Assembly (NCBI GenBank): GCA_030838305.1
Contig: JAUTWY010000475.1
Span: 1 to 34,223 of the forward strand
Reading direction: 5' to 3'
DNA: 34,223 bases
DNA from: Acidobacteriaceae bacterium
Lineage (GTDB): Bacteria > Acidobacteriota > Terriglobia > Terriglobales > Acidobacteriaceae
Every line of letters begins with the position of its first letter. Position 1 is the first letter of the stretch. Below are positions 25,166 through 32,005 of this stretch, one piece after another. The notes beneath the pieces were generated by a model. It was not told where the DNA came from and made no database searches. It worked only from the letters and a program-made list of their open reading frames with translations. The position numbers and the translations under genes are program-made.

Positions 25166-25180
25166 CGGGCGCAGCGCCCG
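25166..25180. repeat. Short GC palindrome CGGGCGCAGCGCCCG
   Basis: A compact hairpin between the 57-aa gene and the serine hydrolase gene, both minus. Its GC-rich core resembles the repeat copies at 11474 and 31907. It may serve as a terminator or mRNA-end element for the 57-aa gene. Confidence 0.45.
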
Positions 25181-25234
25181 CAATGCGAACTTCCGGTCCT
25201 GCAAGCCGTCGAGCGGAGACGTGGACGGCCGGCT

Positions 25235-25408
25235 TCAATTCATGCGGTTCGAAAGCACTGCACTTATATAGTCGAGCACGTGGGTCGTTTCCAGTTCGCA
25301 CTCCACGAGAGCCTGTATTTCGGACACCGTGAAGCCGGTTCTAGCCGCTGCTTCCTGCAGGATATTCGCTTCTTGAATCGTCGCAAATTGGTCCATATCG
25401 AAAAGCAT
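25235..25408 (-). CDS. 57-aa acidic small protein, unknown function (absent from ORF track)
   Basis: Translation from ATG 25408 gives MLFDMDQFATIQEANIL... ending ...SAVLSNRMN, 57 aa. GAGAGGGG sits about 4 nt before the ATG. The composition is balanced and helix-forming: EAAARTGFTVSEIQALVE, then a second helix with ETTHVLDYISAVL. It is likely a two-helix, possibly dimeric, protein. It resembles small hypothetical proteins of acidobacteria as far as I can recall, which is not a search result. The track instead lists a 72-aa ORF on the same strand in another frame (25264..25482), whose composition (Arg, Ser, Cys) is not protein-like. A stable hairpin lies in its leader. Confidence 0.7.
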   Translation of the reverse strand: MLFDMDQFATIQEANILQEAAARTGFTVSEIQALVECELETTHVLDYISAVLSNRMN

Positions 25409-25456
25409 TTGTCCCCTCTCGCCGTTTTAGAGCCGGTCGCCGAAATACTAAGGAAT

Positions 25457-25519
25457 GGGGCAGTAAACACGCTGGAAGGCATCCCCCCGGAAGTCTCCCA
25501 GCCGAGTTGATACTGCCCC
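25457..25519 (-). promoter_or_regulatory. Structured leader of the 57-aa gene
   Basis: GGGGCAGTA / TACTGCCCC forms a 9-bp perfect outer stem enclosing 45 nt, with an inner GCTGG/CCAGC pairing. The outer arm ends about 49 nt upstream of the 57-aa gene's start codon, on the same strand. No known riboswitch consensus fits. It could be a cis-acting RNA or the terminator of a transcript from upstream. Confidence 0.45.
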
Positions 25520-25571
25520 GTCTTCCTGCTTCAACATGCGAAGCAAGCTTGAGAGCATTCCGAGAGAAGTT

Positions 25572-25874
25572 CTAGCAGCGCAGAGAGCCGAGAAGAATAG
25601 GGAGGAAATTAGGGCCGGAGGAAGGAGGCAGATTGTTTAGCAGGCGGAACGGCCCGAACCCTTCCACCGTGGAGTCCGGAAGCTGCAGAGCAGTGGGAAG
25701 ATGTAACGGAGGCGGAGCAGACGTAGCCTGGGCGTGAATTGCGATGGGAGCCGTCCCTCGCTGAAAAGCAGTGTCGAGCAGGTCGACGTCCGGCAGGACG
25801 ACGATTACCAGCATGACAACAACCACGCAACCCAACAAAATCAGGCGTGGCCAGCCTATTCTCCAACGCATCAT
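25572..25874 (-). CDS. Small single-pass membrane or secreted protein, unknown
   Basis: A 100-aa protein from ATG 25874 (the track uses TTG 25904). One hydrophobic helix (LILLGCVVVVMLVIVVL) is followed by PDVDLLDTAFQRGT, then an Ala/Pro-rich, mostly polar tail ending GSLRC. It could be anchored with a periplasmic C-terminus. I recognise no named family. The ribosome binding site is weak for both possible starts. It lies just upstream of the 57-aa gene's leader on the same strand. Confidence 0.55.
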   Translation of the reverse strand: MMRWRIGWPRLILLGCVVVVMLVIVVLPDVDLLDTAFQRGTAPIAIHAQATSAPPPLHLPTALQLPDSTVEGFGPFRLLNNLPPSSGPNFLPILLGSLRC

Positions 25875-25994
25875 ATCCGCTACTTTTGCCAGAGTTCGTT
25901 GCAAATGTCAATCCCCCAAGAAGGCCGTTGCAAGCCATTCATGGAGACAGTCAGGCGCAGCTGACTTCGCTCCCGGCTGCCGATTGGAGTGATA

Positions 25995-26291
25995 TCAGTG
26001 GCGATCTTTGTCTCGATCCTGATCGTGATCGCCGTGACTGTGGCGCCAGGTCCAGTATTCTTTTTGTTCTTCGGGGCGCAGCTTGCGGAAAGCCCTGTGT
26101 TCGTCGCGATGGTTTTCGCCCGCCCACTGATGGTAGTACACGACTTCGCCTCTGTTCCACGTGTGGTAGTCGCTATAGTAGGGGTCATAAACCCGGTAGT
26201 AATGATGTTCGGCACAGGCCGTGCCTACTACCGAAGAGGTCAGCGCGGTGGCAAGCGCGCATGAACTGAGAAAGCGAGACTTAATCTGCAT
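25995..26291 (-). CDS. Secreted small Tyr/His-rich protein of unknown function
   Basis: A 98-aa protein with a signal peptide (FLSSCALATALTSSVVGTACA). The mature part of about 70 residues is rich in Tyr, His, Trp, Asp and Arg: HHYYRVYDPYYSDYHTWNRG, then EVVYYHQW and a charged end (HGDHDQDRDKDRH). No catalytic motif is evident. The His/Asp-rich end might bind metal. AGGA lies about 12 nt before the ATG. Small periplasmic proteins of this composition are seen in acidobacteria, but no function is known to me. Confidence 0.75.
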   Translation of the reverse strand: MQIKSRFLSSCALATALTSSVVGTACAEHHYYRVYDPYYSDYHTWNRGEVVYYHQWAGENHRDEHRAFRKLRPEEQKEYWTWRHSHGDHDQDRDKDRH

Positions 26292-26550
26292 GGCTAAATG
26301 TGTTCCTTTCCCGTTAGAAAGCTAGGGCGCCCACTAAATTTGGTGCGGAAAGAGCGGCATCGGGTTGCCCTAGGGCAAAAGGCATAGCCAGCCTGGGCGA
26401 AGCCGAAGCCAGCCGTCTTGGTCAAGCACGTGCAGATTTCGCAAGGCTTGTTATCAGTGCTGCGCGCCTGATCTCGCTCAGTAACCCGCAAACTCCCCGC
26501 CAGTGAGATAGAATCACGTTAGCGACCTTAGCAAACAAGGAGTTCCAAGA

Positions 26551-26988
26551 ATGTATCCCGAAATCATGGTCATCCCCATGCGCGAGGAATTAACCCGCCT
26601 GGGTATCGAGGAACTGCGCACGCCTCAAGATGTTGATGAGGCGTTGACCGGGCCCGGGACAACCATGGTGGTTGTAAACTCCATTTGCGGATGCGCCGCT
26701 GGCCGGATGCGTCCGGCGGTTCGCATGGCTCTGGAGAAAGCCACGCATCCCGACAAAACATTTACCGTCTTTGCTGGCCAGGACCTTGAAGCGACGGAGC
26801 GCGCCCGCAGCTATTTCACCGCGCAACCCCCGTCCTCCCCCTCGATCGCCATTCTGCGCGACGGTCAACTCGTCTACATGATGCCGCGCCGCGACATCGA
26901 ATCCCAGGAAGCTCCTGCCATTGCCGCTGAGCTCAAAGCCGCGCTGGACAAATTCTGCGCCAGGCCGGTGAGCGTCGTGGAGACATAG
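26551..26988 (+). CDS. Bacilliredoxin, BrxA/BrxB (YphP/YqiW) family
   Basis: A 145-aa cytoplasmic thioredoxin-fold protein. The characteristic CGC active site is in VNSICGCAAG (Cys46, Cys48), with MVIPMREEL at the N-terminus and the MMPRRDIE segment near the C-terminus. Bacilliredoxins remove bacillithiol from S-bacillithiolated proteins. Some family members have disulfide isomerase activity. Whether this organism makes bacillithiol cannot be judged from the window. AAGGAG precedes the ATG by 9 nt. The 3' end converges on the YVTN gene with a 71-bp gap. Confidence 0.92.
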   Translation: MYPEIMVIPMREELTRLGIEELRTPQDVDEALTGPGTTMVVVNSICGCAAGRMRPAVRMALEKATHPDKTFTVFAGQDLEATERARSYFTAQPPSSPSIAILRDGQLVYMMPRRDIESQEAPAIAAELKAALDKFCARPVSVVET

Positions 26989-27059
26989 CCCGTTCCTCTT
27001 GATCTGATTTTCTTTCATTCCGAAGGACCGAGAAATAAATCTGCCGGGCGCCGGCGCAT

Positions 27060-28268
27060 CTACTTCTTCTTTCCCGCCGTGCCCACCATGAACGCCTTCA
27101 CCACAATCCCATTCGGCTGCACTCCGACCGGAATCATGGTTAGTAGCGAATACTCTGTGGGTTCCAGCTTACGTGGCGTGCGCTTTTGGATTACCGTCAC
27201 ATCCCCCGCCTGTGTATCCAATACCAGCAAATAATTCTGATCCTGCGAAAGCGCCAGACCGTCCGGATGGCTCCCCACCGCCACGGAGGCAATCCTGCGG
27301 CCCAGGTCAATGTCGTAAACCGCAACGTTGTTGGATCCAAAGTTGCTGGTGTACAGGCGCGAGTTATCGCGCGTAACGAGGCCGCGAGTCGGATGCTGTC
27401 CAATTAGCGTGCTGCCGCCAACTTCGTTATTTGCCGTCTCAATAATCGAAATGCTATCCGAATCGAAATCGCACACGATCAATTCGCCGCCATCGGGTTT
27501 CAGCGCGAGACTTACGGGAGTTCGCCCCACGTCCATCAGCGCGAGGACATGGTCGCCATTCCCATCGGCAGATTTCTTGTTGGGCTGCAATGCGATGGAT
27601 GCCACCTGTGACGATCCCGAACACGTCACAAACGCTTTGCCCGAATCCGGCAGGATCGCAATATCCTCCGGCTGCTGGCACACCGGCAACGTTGCCCGCA
27701 CTCGCAGAAGCTTCGCGTCAATCACGGATACTGTGTTGTCGGCGCGATTGGAAACGACTACGGTTGCGCCGTCCGGCGATACCCGCGCCAATCCCGGGCC
27801 CGAGCCCACTCGTACATTGCCGAGAAGAACGCGCTTCTCAAGATCGATCACCGAAACATTGGCCGATCCCGAGTTTGCGACGTACGCGCGCTTTCCATCT
27901 TCTGAAACATCGATGAAGTAAGGCTTGCCATGCACTCCGATCGTTGCCACGACAGCATTCTTCTCAGCATCGATCACGCTGACGTTGTTCGAACCAGTGT
28001 TGACCACGTAGATTTCATTCTTCTTACTGTTGGCCGCAACCCCGGTGGGCTCCAGGCCGACGGCAATCGTCTTCGTCGGCTGAAATGTGCGCACGTCAAT
28101 TACGGTGACTGTGTTGCTTTTGCCGTTGGTGACGTATGCGTACTCGCGGTATGCAGGCCCGTAATCCGGGAGAGCCTGCTCGCGGAAATACCACCAGCCT
28201 AGCCCGCCGAGTACTGGAATTAGAACAACAATGATGATGAGGAGTTTTCTCAAGATTGGACGCGGCAT
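27060..28268 (-). CDS. Membrane-anchored YVTN beta-propeller protein
   Basis: A 402-aa protein with an N-terminal membrane anchor (LLIIIVVLIPVLGGLGWWYF) and seven or so repeats of about 42 residues. Each repeat contains YVTN-like strands and V(S/T)VID: YVTNGKSNTVTVID, YVVNTGSNNVSVID, YVANSGSANVSVID and so on. These form a beta-propeller exposed to the periplasm. The function of such propellers is usually unknown, with surface binding or a redox-partner role possible. It is the last gene of the aroF-tonB-YVTN run, 42 nt after the tonB-like gene. Confidence 0.9.
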   Translation of the reverse strand: MPRPILRKLLIIIVVLIPVLGGLGWWYFREQALPDYGPAYREYAYVTNGKSNTVTVIDVRTFQPTKTIAVGLEPTGVAANSKKNEIYVVNTGSNNVSVIDAEKNAVVATIGVHGKPYFIDVSEDGKRAYVANSGSANVSVIDLEKRVLLGNVRVGSGPGLARVSPDGATVVVSNRADNTVSVIDAKLLRVRATLPVCQQPEDIAILPDSGKAFVTCSGSSQVASIALQPNKKSADGNGDHVLALMDVGRTPVSLALKPDGGELIVCDFDSDSISIIETANNEVGGSTLIGQHPTRGLVTRDNSRLYTSNFGSNNVAVYDIDLGRRIASVAVGSHPDGLALSQDQNYLLVLDTQAGDVTVIQKRTPRKLEPTEYSLLTMIPVGVQPNGIVVKAFMVGTAGKKK

Positions 28269-28310
28269 GCGCAGAAGGCAAAGCCTATCAGAGCAAGAGT
28301 GTCAATGCTC

Positions 28311-28721
28311 CTAGTAGAGTTTGAATGCGACCTCGGCCTTTAGGTGTACGGCCACAGCCTTTCCGTCCTTGGTGGCAGGTTCAAATTTCCATGTCCGAAC
28401 GGCTGCAAGTGCTTGTTTGTCGAGACCTGGATCCAGGCTCTTGATTACTTTGACGTCGCGCACCTTGCCCTCTGCCATGACAATCATCTCCACCACGACG
28501 ACGCCGTTGATTTTCTCTCTGCGCGCTTTATCGACATATTGGGGATTGGGCATGTAAACAGGCTTCGGAGGCGTCACATCGCTTCCGGGCCCCACTTCGT
28601 ACACAACTTCAGAGTTTTTGTCCGGCGGCTCCTGCGCGAGCATCACGATGCCGCTAAATTGGAAAGATACCGCACTGGCGAGCACAACCTTCTTGGCGAA
28701 AGCTCCCTTGAGATTCCACAT
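28311..28721 (-). CDS. TonB C-terminal domain protein (energy transducer-like)
   Basis: A 136-aa exported protein with a signal-like N-terminus, then a TonB C-terminal domain: PVYMPNPQYVDKARREKING, VVVEMIVMAEGKVRDV, and DKQALAAVRTWKFEPATKDGK. There is no long Pro-rich spanning region as in true TonB, so it probably does not bridge to outer-membrane receptors in the classical way. It resembles stand-alone TonB-CTD proteins frequent in acidobacteria. GGGGGG lies a few bases before the ATG. It lies in the aroF operon, 35 nt after aroF. Confidence 0.88.
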   Translation of the reverse strand: MWNLKGAFAKKVVLASAVSFQFSGIVMLAQEPPDKNSEVVYEVGPGSDVTPPKPVYMPNPQYVDKARREKINGVVVVEMIVMAEGKVRDVKVIKSLDPGLDKQALAAVRTWKFEPATKDGKAVAVHLKAEVAFKLY

Positions 28722-28756
28722 AAAGCCCCCCAGGCTCGGGTTGTATCGACGTCATC

Positions 28757-29815
28757 CTACATGCTGACTCCCACTTTCTCCCGGAGTCCTATCCCAGGAA
28801 CGGTCCTGCCCACCACACTTGCAATCTGCCGCACCTGTTTCATCAATTCATCAAACTGATCGGGGAACAGAGACTGCGGGCCATCGGACATAGCTTCATC
28901 CGGCTTGTTGTGGACTTCTACCATCAAGCCATCCGCACCCACCGCTACCGCCGCTCGTGACAGCGGAGTAACTTTATTTCGCTTGCCTGTCCCGTGACTG
29001 GGATCTACAAAAATTGGCAGATGACTCAAGCGCTGCACTGCCGGGATCAGACTCAGGTCCAGGGTGTTGCGAGTGTGGTCGGCAAACGTCCGGACGCCGC
29101 GCTCGCACAGCGCCACGTTGTAATTGCCCTCGCTCAAAATATATTCCGCCGCCATTAGAAATTCTTCCAGCGTGGCCGACATGCCGCGCTTTAGCAGCAC
29201 CGGCTTCTTGGCCCGCCCGGCGCGCTTGAGCAGCGAAAAATTCTGCATGTTGCGCGCCCCAATCTGGATTACGTCCGCGTACTCCTCTACGAGATCAAGT
29301 GATTCGTTATCAATCGCTTCCGTAATAATCTTCATCCCATACTGCTGGCGAATCTCCGCCATAATCCGGAGTCCTTCTTCGCCCAATCCCTGGAAAGAAT
29401 AAGGAGAAGTTCGCGGCTTATAGGCTCCGCCACGAAAGAACTGAGCTCCCGCGCGATGCACCCGCTCGGCCACGGCGAACGCCTGTTCGCGACTCTCGAC
29501 AGCGCACGGCCCGGCGACTATCGCCAGCCCCGTCCCGCCAATCGTGGCCTCAGTCCCGGCGAACCGAATGACGGTATTGTCTTCCTTAAGGTCGCGGCTT
29601 ACCAGCTTGTAAGGCTTCGAAACCTTAATCACTTCCTGCACGCCCGCCATTTCTTCCAGCGTGCCCTGCTCCACTTCGCCCTTGTTTCCGGTGATGCCAA
29701 TTGCTGTACGCTGCGCTCCCGGCATGGCATGCGCGCGGTATCCCAGCCTCTCAATTTTTTCGCAGACCCCACGCACCTGCTCTTCGGTAGCGTGGGCCTT
29801 CATGACCACTAACAT
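28757..29815 (-). CDS. aroF: 3-deoxy-7-phosphoheptulonate synthase (DAHP synthase)
   Basis: First step of the shikimate pathway: phosphoenolpyruvate plus erythrose-4-phosphate gives DAHP. The 352-aa protein has an N-terminal ferredoxin-like regulatory domain (about 1-90) and a TIM barrel with [50 protein letters not shown] and [13 protein letters not shown]. This is the AroF/Bacillus-Thermotoga type I-beta layout and not the E. coli type. It is divergent from endonuclease IV across 149 bp. An AGGACAA lies just before the ATG. Confidence 0.96.
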   Translation of the reverse strand: MLVVMKAHATEEQVRGVCEKIERLGYRAHAMPGAQRTAIGITGNKGEVEQGTLEEMAGVQEVIKVSKPYKLVSRDLKEDNTVIRFAGTEATIGGTGLAIVAGPCAVESREQAFAVAERVHRAGAQFFRGGAYKPRTSPYSFQGLGEEGLRIMAEIRQQYGMKIITEAIDNESLDLVEEYADVIQIGARNMQNFSLLKRAGRAKKPVLLKRGMSATLEEFLMAAEYILSEGNYNVALCERGVRTFADHTRNTLDLSLIPAVQRLSHLPIFVDPSHGTGKRNKVTPLSRAAVAVGADGLMVEVHNKPDEAMSDGPQSLFPDQFDELMKQVRQIASVVGRTVPGIGLREKVGVSM

Positions 29816-29964
29816 AGAGTTGTCCTATCTTTCGTGTAGGGATGGGTGCTGGATGTCCACCACACAGCCAGTGAGTCAAGTTTACCTTCGCCACTCTTGC
29901 ACCGCAAACGCAGCATGGCTGGATCCCGGAGGACGGTGGCGCTCGTACCCCTTATACTTTTCCC

Positions 29965-30897
29965 ATGCCCCGCTCTCTGGCCCGCGAACAAGACATTCAC
30001 TCGCGTCCCACCCCGAAAAGCCCGCCCCGCCTCACTTCCCTCACTTCCCGACGCATCGGCATTCATACCTCTACTGCCGGGGGAATACATAACGCGGCGG
30101 AGCACGCCTACCGTATCGGATGCAACACGCTTCAGATTTTTTCTTCCAGCCCGCGCCAGTGGGCTCGTCATGAGCTCAGCTATCCGCTGTGCGAGCAAAT
30201 GCTTCGCCTGCGCGCCCTGTACAATCTCAAACCGCTTGTCATTCACACCAACTACCTGGTGAATCTCGCCAGCACGAACGAACTATTTCTCAAGAAATCC
30301 ATCGAAGCGTTTCGCGGCGAGGTCGAGCGCGCCCTCGCCATCTGCGCCGACTACCTTGTCCTTCACCCAGGTTCCTTTCGTGGAGCCGATCGCGAGGCCG
30401 GACTGCTGCAGACCGCGGCCGCCATCGCCGCCGCGATACAGGGCCTCGACCTCGCGCAAGGTGGACTTACCATCCTGATCGAAAACACCGCCGGCTCCGA
30501 ATTTTCTCTCGGAGGCAGCTTCGAGCAAGTCGGCGAAGTCATCGACCGCCTCCGCGACATCATCCCTATCGCCGCCTGCATCGACACTTGCCACACTCAC
30601 GTTGCCGGGTACGACATCGTCAGCGAGGAAGGCATCTATCAAACGCTGCAACATCTCGACGCCGCCATCGGCTTGAACAACGTAAAAGTCATCCACTGTA
30701 ACGATGCCAAGGCTGCCCGCGGATCGAAGCTGGACCGCCATCAGCAAATAGGGAAGGGAACCATCGGCAGCGAGCCGTTCCGCATTCTGCTTAACGATCT
30801 TCGCCTTGCCCATGCCGCCTTCATCGCCGAAACGCCTATCGATAAGCCCGGGGACGACCGGAGAAACGTCGAAGCGCTAAAGAAGTTGGTGGGTTAA
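29965..30897 (+). CDS. nfo: Deoxyribonuclease IV (endonuclease IV)
   Basis: AP endonuclease that cuts 5' of abasic sites, a TIM barrel with three zinc ions. Family motifs appear in order: RIGIHTSTAGG, NTLQIFSSSPRQW, VIHTNYLVNLAS, VLHPGSFRG, ILIENTAG, CIDTCHTHVAGYD and VIHCNDAKAARGS, then FIAETP. These supply the His, Glu and Asp zinc ligands. The length is 310 aa, about 25 more than E. coli Nfo because of a Pro/Arg-rich N-terminal extension, and there is no in-frame ATG closer to the domain. TATACT lies at 29953-29958, so the message might be nearly leaderless. The -35 is not clear. Confidence 0.95.
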   Translation: MPRSLAREQDIHSRPTPKSPPRLTSLTSRRIGIHTSTAGGIHNAAEHAYRIGCNTLQIFSSSPRQWARHELSYPLCEQMLRLRALYNLKPLVIHTNYLVNLASTNELFLKKSIEAFRGEVERALAICADYLVLHPGSFRGADREAGLLQTAAAIAAAIQGLDLAQGGLTILIENTAGSEFSLGGSFEQVGEVIDRLRDIIPIAACIDTCHTHVAGYDIVSEEGIYQTLQHLDAAIGLNNVKVIHCNDAKAARGSKLDRHQQIGKGTIGSEPFRILLNDLRLAHAAFIAETPIDKPGDDRRNVEALKKLVG

Positions 30898-30932
30898 AGT
30901 GCCACTGTCAAACTTTGTGGCATCCTATTGCC

Positions 30933-31895
30933 ATGAGTGCCAAGGTGCAGTGCCGCATTGCTCTTCCCTTGATGTTTTTGGCCGTGCTCTGCAATGCCTC
31001 GCTCAACCTGGCGGCTCAGTCTAGCGACGTCGCCGACGCTCGACCCGTCGAGTTCGCGATGAGGAACGTTACCTATCATTACTCCGAGCCGGTTGCTGTG
31101 CATATTGCCAAGCTGGACGGTGAGCTCGTCTCTACCAAGGACGGAGCCGTCGTTTTCTTTGACGACAAGAATTCGTTCACTCTCCGCCTCAATTACGCCC
31201 AGATCTCAATAAGCTGCACTGCCCTTGCGCAAGTGTTGAACGAAAATGTTTTTTCCTCTTCCGACGCGCCCATCAAGAACTTGAGCATCGAAAGCACAAA
31301 TAATCAGCTCATCATGAAAGGCAAGCTCCCGCGGAAAGCGGATGTCGCTTTTGAAACCGTGGGCAGGCTCTCAGCCGATCCGGATGGCCGAATCCGGATC
31401 CACAGTGACCACGTCAAGGCAGCTCATCTTCCGGTGAAAGGTCTTATGGATTTACTGGGAATCGATATTGCCGGACTTATCGACACCAAAAAGATTCACG
31501 GCATCACGGTCGAGAAAGATGACATCATTCTCGACTCCGAACAAATCCTTCCTGCGCCCCACATCAAAGGGAAAGTCGCCGCGGTTCATATCAGCGGCAA
31601 CGACATCGTCCTGACTTTCGGGACGCCGCAACCCTCAAATTTCGCCGCCAAACAGCCGGGGAACTATATGGCCTTCCGCCACAGCGATATGCGCTTCGGC
31701 AAGCTCACAATGCACGATGCCGACCTCATCATGATCGATATGGACCCGCGCGATCCCTTCGATTTTTATCTTGACCACTACCAGGACCAACTCGTCGCCG
31801 GCTACACCAAGAGCACTCCGCAGTACGGTCTTCGCACGTATACGCGCGATTACAACAAACTGCGAAGCCGCTCAGCACCCAAAGCCGGAAAGTAG
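30933..31895 (+). CDS. Secreted protein of unknown function
   Basis: A 320-aa protein from ATG 30933 (the track's TTG 30915 lies 6 codons upstream). A signal peptide (LPLMFLAVLCNASLNLAAQS) is followed by a beta-rich, soluble sequence. Parts such as IRIHSDHVKAAHLPVKG with GHxxIVLTFG-like strands recall LmeA/DUF2993-type lipid-binding domains, but the match is only suggestive. No active-site motif is seen. It follows nfo by 35 nt and may be cotranscribed with it. Cellular location: periplasm or outer surface. Confidence 0.75.
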   Translation: MSAKVQCRIALPLMFLAVLCNASLNLAAQSSDVADARPVEFAMRNVTYHYSEPVAVHIAKLDGELVSTKDGAVVFFDDKNSFTLRLNYAQISISCTALAQVLNENVFSSSDAPIKNLSIESTNNQLIMKGKLPRKADVAFETVGRLSADPDGRIRIHSDHVKAAHLPVKGLMDLLGIDIAGLIDTKKIHGITVEKDDIILDSEQILPAPHIKGKVAAVHISGNDIVLTFGTPQPSNFAAKQPGNYMAFRHSDMRFGKLTMHDADLIMIDMDPRDPFDFYLDHYQDQLVAGYTKSTPQYGLRTYTRDYNKLRSRSAPKAGK

Positions 31896-31906
31896 CCGTA
31901 ACCCTC

Positions 31907-31927
31907 GCGGGCGGGGGCGCCCGCGCC
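31907..31927 (+). repeat. GC-rich palindromic repeat, second copy
   Basis: The palindromic core CGCGGGCG-GGGG-CGCCCGCG (8-bp arms, 4-nt loop, 31906-31925) begins 11 nt after the preceding stop codon. The 21-mer at 31907-31927 matches the minus strand of 11474-11494 at 19 positions. It may act as a hairpin at the mRNA end. Confidence 0.55.
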
Positions 31928-32005
31928 ACACAGCGACGGGACTCTCCGCAGACTCCCCTCCCTCGTTGTAAAATCTAGAGTTTACCCGCGACTCTCTGAT
32001 CGTTT

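Noticed and set aside
25457-25519. Match of the leader hairpin to a known riboswitch class
   Set aside because: Compared from memory with c-di-GMP, fluoride, glutamine, SAM and ykkC consensus cores; none fits.
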